From assembly GCA_958418815.1 (NCBI GenBank), contig CATZGB010000018.1, forward strand, positions 1-57,441: a stretch of 57,441 bases of DNA, written 5' to 3'. The notes beneath the pieces are model-generated. The model made no database searches. It was given only the letters and a program-made list of their open reading frames with translations, and was not told where the DNA came from. The DNA is from an uncultured Bacteroidales bacterium. GTDB taxonomy: Bacteria > Bacteroidota > Bacteroidia > Bacteroidales > Muribaculaceae. Positions 54,788 to 57,441 of the stretch are shown one piece after another (position 1 is the first letter of the stretch; each line of letters opens with the position of its first letter). Both the position numbers and the translations under genes were made by a program.

Positions 54788-55784
54788 AATAAAGAACTGT
54801 CCGTCACTACTTTTAGATGGCTTTAATACATATAGCCCCAAAGCGACAAAAACGCTCTTTAACGGAGTTAAGGTAAATCCTATTCTCAATTTTGATATTG
54901 ATGAATTTAGAAATGCCGGTGAGATTGCCGATGCGATGCACCGTATTTCGGTCTCCGGTGTGCAAGAAAAATTTCCTGCAATAATTAAATCGGGCGAAAT
55001 CAGAATTGCGGGGGACGATGAACGCTCTACACATATCCTGAAACCTGCACCTTGGGATAAAACGCTTCGTGATCGCAAACTGATTCCGGCCAATGAGCAT
55101 CTTACCATGCAGATAGCATCGCAGGTCTATGGCATACATACAGCAGCTAATGGATTGTGTTTCACATCCAAAGGTCAGCCGGTATATATCACACGCCGTT
55201 TCGATATTCTGCCCGACAGCTCAAAACTGCCGATGGAAGATTTCGCTTCGTTAGTCGGCAAAAACGAACAGACCGCCGGCCTTCATTTCAAATATAATGG
55301 TAGCTACGAGGATATTGCCAAGGCAATTCGGGCAAACGTCGCTGCATGGATGGTTGATATGGAACGATTCTTTGAATTAGTCGTATTCAACTATATCTAT
55401 GCAAACGGCGATGCTCACCTTAAAAATTTCTCACTGATTCTTAATGGACAGGATTACCGCTTAGCTCCCGCATACGACCTTCTTAATACCAGCCTTCATG
55501 TGAACGGAGATGATCTTGGACTTGACGGAGGACTATCACCCGACATTGAGAAAAGTGACATGTTTGATAAAACCGGACATCCCTGCCGTCTCGACTTCGA
55601 GCGATTCGGCAACAAAATCGGCTTAGTAAAACGGCGTATGGATAAAATCCTCAACAAGTACACCTCCCTACCCGATGGCACAATAAAACTCATTGCCCAA
55701 AGCTTCCTCCCCGACAAAGCGAAACGCAACTACACCCGTATCGTAAACGAGCGAATCACCCGCTTCATCAGAGAATCGGAGTGA
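54780..55784 (+). CDS. hipT: HipT-like serine/threonine kinase toxin
   Basis: 334 residues, HipA-like kinase core lacking the N-subdomain. VSGVQEKFPAII marks the glycine/serine-rich ATP loop, THILKPAPW the lysine strand, NEHLTMQIASQVYGI a conserved helix, NYIYANGDAHLKNFSLIL the catalytic loop (D in GDAHLKN), and LAPAYDLLNTSLH the metal-binding DxL. Known HipA/HipT kinases phosphorylate aminoacyl-tRNA synthetases. Last gene in the element before the right end. Confidence 0.88.
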   Translation: MTEIKNCPSLLLDGFNTYSPKATKTLFNGVKVNPILNFDIDEFRNAGEIADAMHRISVSGVQEKFPAIIKSGEIRIAGDDERSTHILKPAPWDKTLRDRKLIPANEHLTMQIASQVYGIHTAANGLCFTSKGQPVYITRRFDILPDSSKLPMEDFASLVGKNEQTAGLHFKYNGSYEDIAKAIRANVAAWMVDMERFFELVVFNYIYANGDAHLKNFSLILNGQDYRLAPAYDLLNTSLHVNGDDLGLDGGLSPDIEKSDMFDKTGHPCRLDFERFGNKIGLVKRRMDKILNKYTSLPDGTIKLIAQSFLPDKAKRNYTRIVNERITRFIRESE

Positions 55785-55821
55785 TTGTTAGGAAAGAATT
55801 GAGACAAGCGCATTTTTGCTG

Positions 55822-55832
55822 ATTTTGTACGG
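55822..55832 (+). repeat. Arm-type site near the right end
   Basis: ATTTTGTACGG, identical to 21620-21630 near the left end. A further partial copy, TTGTACGGATT, is at 55997-56007 (matches 21623-21633). Confidence 0.55.
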
Positions 55833-55871
55833 CGCAGGACGCGAAGGTGAATGTTAAAATTTGTATATTGT

Positions 55872-55902
55872 CTTGATAATCGGAAGATTATCGCTATTTT
55901 TG
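55872..55902 (+). promoter_or_regulatory. Outward-facing promoter near the right end
   Basis: CTTG (55872-55875), 19-base spacer, TATTTTTG (55895-55902). No gene begins within the next 400 bases in the integrated form; in an excised circle it would read across the joined ends. In 55785-56040 I find only this, the arm sites and no gene. Confidence 0.45.
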
Positions 55903-56040
55903 CATTGAGTCACTGTTGTCGGTTTGGCAAGTGCGGCTTGTAATAATTTAAGTAGCAGACGGTTAGCAACTTGCAACCATAGAAAATTCACGTCACTTGT
56001 ACGGATTAGACTTTCACCTGTCTGTATATCAGAGAATTAA

Positions 56041-56058
56041 CCGCTTCTGCATCGGCAA
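56041..56058. other. Right att copy
   Basis: CCGCTTCTGCATCGGCAA, exact copy of 21480-21497. The bases after it do not continue the mnmE stop codon as TAA in frame, so the flank is not a simple copy of the old mnmE end. Confidence 0.7.
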
Positions 56059-56156
56059 AAGTAAATACCCATTGGAATGTACACACCTATGATCCTGTCC
56101 TTTACGAGTCTCTCAAGAGTCAATATGGGAAACATCTCTATCTTAAAGAGTTGTAA
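56058..56156 (+). pseudogene. Coding-looking relic just past the right att copy
   Basis: A frame ending KVNTHWNVHTYDPVLY, ESLKSQYGKHLYLKEL and TAA has natural protein composition, and stays open backwards through the att copy to about 56010. No start codon. Probably the 3' end of a gene cut by recombination; family not recognised. Confidence 0.35.
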
Positions 56157-56181
56157 GGCCCGCAGAAAATCGTTACCTTTG
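56150..56181 (+). promoter_or_regulatory. Promoter upstream of the Mrr-like gene
   Basis: GTTG (56150-56153), 20-base spacer, TACCTTTG (56174-56181). Reads through the hsdR relic into the gene at 56313. Confidence 0.6.
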
Positions 56182-56208
56182 CATATAACCCCGAAGGGAC
56201 ATCTCTAA

Positions 56209-56316
56209 CGCGACAAGGCTATCGCAGCTGTCGGCCAGGCGTTCAGCGACGGTGCCACAGCTCCCGCCGACATCCAGCCTCCAATGAGAAGACACAGAAT
56301 CGTCATTAACATATGA
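56209..56316 (+). pseudogene. Relic of an hsdR 3' end
   Basis: The frame reads RDKAIAAVGQAFSDGATAPA, DIQPPM, matching RDKALAFVGQAF, DG, ADILPPM near the C-terminus of the HsdR at 36953-40096, then leaves it. The DNA is diverged, so it derives from another type I locus and not from a recent copy of this one. Its stop overlaps the next ATG (ATGA). Confidence 0.65.
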
Positions 56317-57236
56317 TACCACCATTTCAAAAATACTTATACCCATTCCTGTCACTGATGGGTGACGGCAAGAGCCGCAATCTCACACAAGTTTGTGAAG
56401 ACCTCAGCAAAACCATGAATCTAACCGAGGAAGAACTTGCAGAGACTTACGAAGCAAGCGGACAAAACCGTCATTATGGCCGTTGCGGATGGGCACGCAC
56501 ATGGTTTTTGAAAGCCGGCATTATCAATTCTCCTGAAAAAGGACATTACACCATCTCACAATCAGGCAAAGACCTTTTAGCTTCTGGTGAGACTAAAATA
56601 ACCCAGAAATTCCTGATTGAAAATTATCCGAGTTTCGCCGCTTTCGCAAAAGCTAAAAAGAAAACAGACAAACATGACAGCCCTTCCGAGGACAACCATG
56701 TGGAACCGCTCGACCCGATGACCCAAATGGAAGATGCTTTCGCTCAAATCAACAACAAACTGATTGATGATTTATTGCAATACATCAGCGAGCAAGACCC
56801 CAAGTTCTTCGAGAAACTTGTTGTTGACTTGCTTGTAGCAATGGGATATGGCGGAGACTTTGAGGATGCGGCAAGAGTCACACAATTCTCCAATGATGGA
56901 GGTATTGATGGCATTATTAAAGAAGACGCACTCGGTCTTGACAAGGTATATCTCCAGGCCAAACGATGGAAAGAATCTAACATTGTCGGTGCGCCGGATA
57001 TTCATAAATTCATGGGCGCACTTATGTCAATCGGAGCATCCAAGGGTGTATATATCACAACCTCCAGTTTCTCAAAAGCGGCAATAGACGTCGTCACATC
57101 AAACAAGAGTCTGAAACTTGTATTAATCGACGGCAAACAACTCGCCAAATATATGATAAAGTATAATGTTGGCGTGCTCTCACAACATTCATTCACGATC
57201 AAGCGTGTTGATACCGGTTACTTCGTTGGAGAGTAA
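56313..57236 (+). CDS. Mrr-like restriction endonuclease
   Basis: 307 residues. The N-terminal winged-helix Mrr_N-like domain (FLSLMGDGKSRNLTQVCEDL, CGWARTWFLKAGII) is followed by the Mrr catalytic domain at about 165-290 with FEKLVVDLLVAMGYGG, NDGGIDGIIKEDALGLDKVY and LQAKRWKESNIVG, giving the D...QxK active site of the PD-(D/E)XK type. A type IV enzyme usually aimed at methylated DNA. It lies outside the att-bounded element and ends before two tandem terminators. Confidence 0.9.
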   Translation: MIPPFQKYLYPFLSLMGDGKSRNLTQVCEDLSKTMNLTEEELAETYEASGQNRHYGRCGWARTWFLKAGIINSPEKGHYTISQSGKDLLASGETKITQKFLIENYPSFAAFAKAKKKTDKHDSPSEDNHVEPLDPMTQMEDAFAQINNKLIDDLLQYISEQDPKFFEKLVVDLLVAMGYGGDFEDAARVTQFSNDGGIDGIIKEDALGLDKVYLQAKRWKESNIVGAPDIHKFMGALMSIGASKGVYITTSSFSKAAIDVVTSNKSLKLVLIDGKQLAKYMIKYNVGVLSQHSFTIKRVDTGYFVGE

Positions 57237-57307
57237 CCAACTACAAACAACAGATAATCAGCGCGTCGCTTAATCCTTAAATGGGCCATCACCCCGCCAT
57301 ATACAAT

Positions 57308-57338
57308 GAGTCTCCCAGCATACGCTGCCTGGAGACTC
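57308..57338 (+). terminator. Terminator hairpin after the Mrr-like gene
   Basis: GAGTCTCC (57308-57315) with GGAGACTC (57331-57338), plus inner CAGC/GCTG pairing, then GTTCATT. Confidence 0.6.
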
Positions 57339-57391
57339 GTTCATTAAAATAACGTGAGTTCGATATAACAATTCTGCTATCCAACAAATCG

Positions 57392-57433
57392 AGTAGGAGG
57401 TAAACACTAATCATAGGGTGTTTATCTCCTACT
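57392..57433 (+). terminator. Second hairpin at the window end
   Basis: 16-base arms, 57392-57407 and 57418-57433, complementary apart from one G-T pair, followed by TTCATGTT. Confidence 0.6.
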
Positions 57434-57441
57434 TTCATGTT

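Larger units (their letters stand above)
21480..56058. mobile_element. Integrated mobilizable element at the mnmE 3' end
   Basis: About 34.6 kb bounded by an 18-bp perfect direct repeat, CCGCTTCTGCATCGGCAA, at 21480-21497 (inside mnmE) and 56041-56058. A tyrosine integrase lies 1.2 kb inside the left end; both ends carry TTGTACGG-type sites. The interior has lower GC than the core and a mobilization block (28101-33793) with MobC and relaxase but no type IV secretion genes. I infer an IME or tRNA-gene-like genomic island mobilised by a helper element. The far end could lie elsewhere if elements are stacked. Confidence 0.75.

Overview
The window looks like Bacteroidales chromosome, probably Muribaculaceae or a close relative (genus not decided). 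Promoters fit the Bacteroidetes pattern: a TAnnTTTG box about 7 bases upstream of the expected start, with a TTTG-like box 19-21 bases further up. Large secreted proteins carry signal peptides and C-terminal tails like type IX secretion sorting domains, and the mobile genes (DUF3987, DUF3408, MobC, relaxase) are of Bacteroidetes type.

Left part, 1-21.5 kb, GC-rich core chromosome. Two tandem paralogous giant secreted adhesin-like proteins lie on the minus strand; the first is broken by a one-base frameshift. Each has the same promoter spacing, a long leader and a GC-rich terminator, and each is followed by a cluster of ATCTGCG-type repeats. An M6-family secreted metalloprotease, a possible 59-residue small gene, an ECF sigma factor, tRNA-Leu(CAA), a Nudix hydrolase, a GH94 cellobiose phosphorylase, a MATE exporter and mnmE follow. 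MnmE carries an unusual Ser/Gly/Asp-rich insertion inside its GTPase domain.

Middle part, 21.48-56.06 kb, is an integrated mobilizable element of about 34.6 kb in the 3' end of mnmE. The evidence is an 18-bp perfect direct repeat of the mnmE 3' end at both ends, shared TTGTACGG-type arm sites, a tyrosine integrase next to the left end, and a mobilization module (HTH protein, DUF3987 helicase/primase-like protein, toprim-like protein, DUF3408, MobC, relaxase). I see no conjugation apparatus, so transfer would need a helper. Cargo: HigBA-type toxin-antitoxin, a Vat-like O-acetyltransferase, a complete type I restriction-modification locus, two adjacent DUF262 proteins, a radical SAM-HIRAN fusion, a SIMPL protein without signal peptide, a Fic protein, an SF1 helicase with a nuclease-like C-terminus, an orphan VbhA-like antitoxin relic, two metallophosphoesterases, and a three-gene HipBST-type system.

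The strongest finding is hsdS. It carries four 12-bp repeats (AELQ x4) between its target-recognition halves and then a run of nine G. With nine G the gene stops after the first half; with eight G it reads through to a full two-domain subunit of about 443 residues. The locus therefore has two independent slippage switches, one able to alter spacing between half-sites and one able to switch the second half off. The DUF262-DUF262-rSAM/HIRAN-SIMPL run downstream is the best candidate for an undescribed defence module.

Right end, 56.06-57.4 kb: beyond the second att copy are a coding-looking relic, a 3' relic of another hsdR, an Mrr-like restriction endonuclease and two terminators. This suggests repeated accretion of defence elements at the mnmE site.
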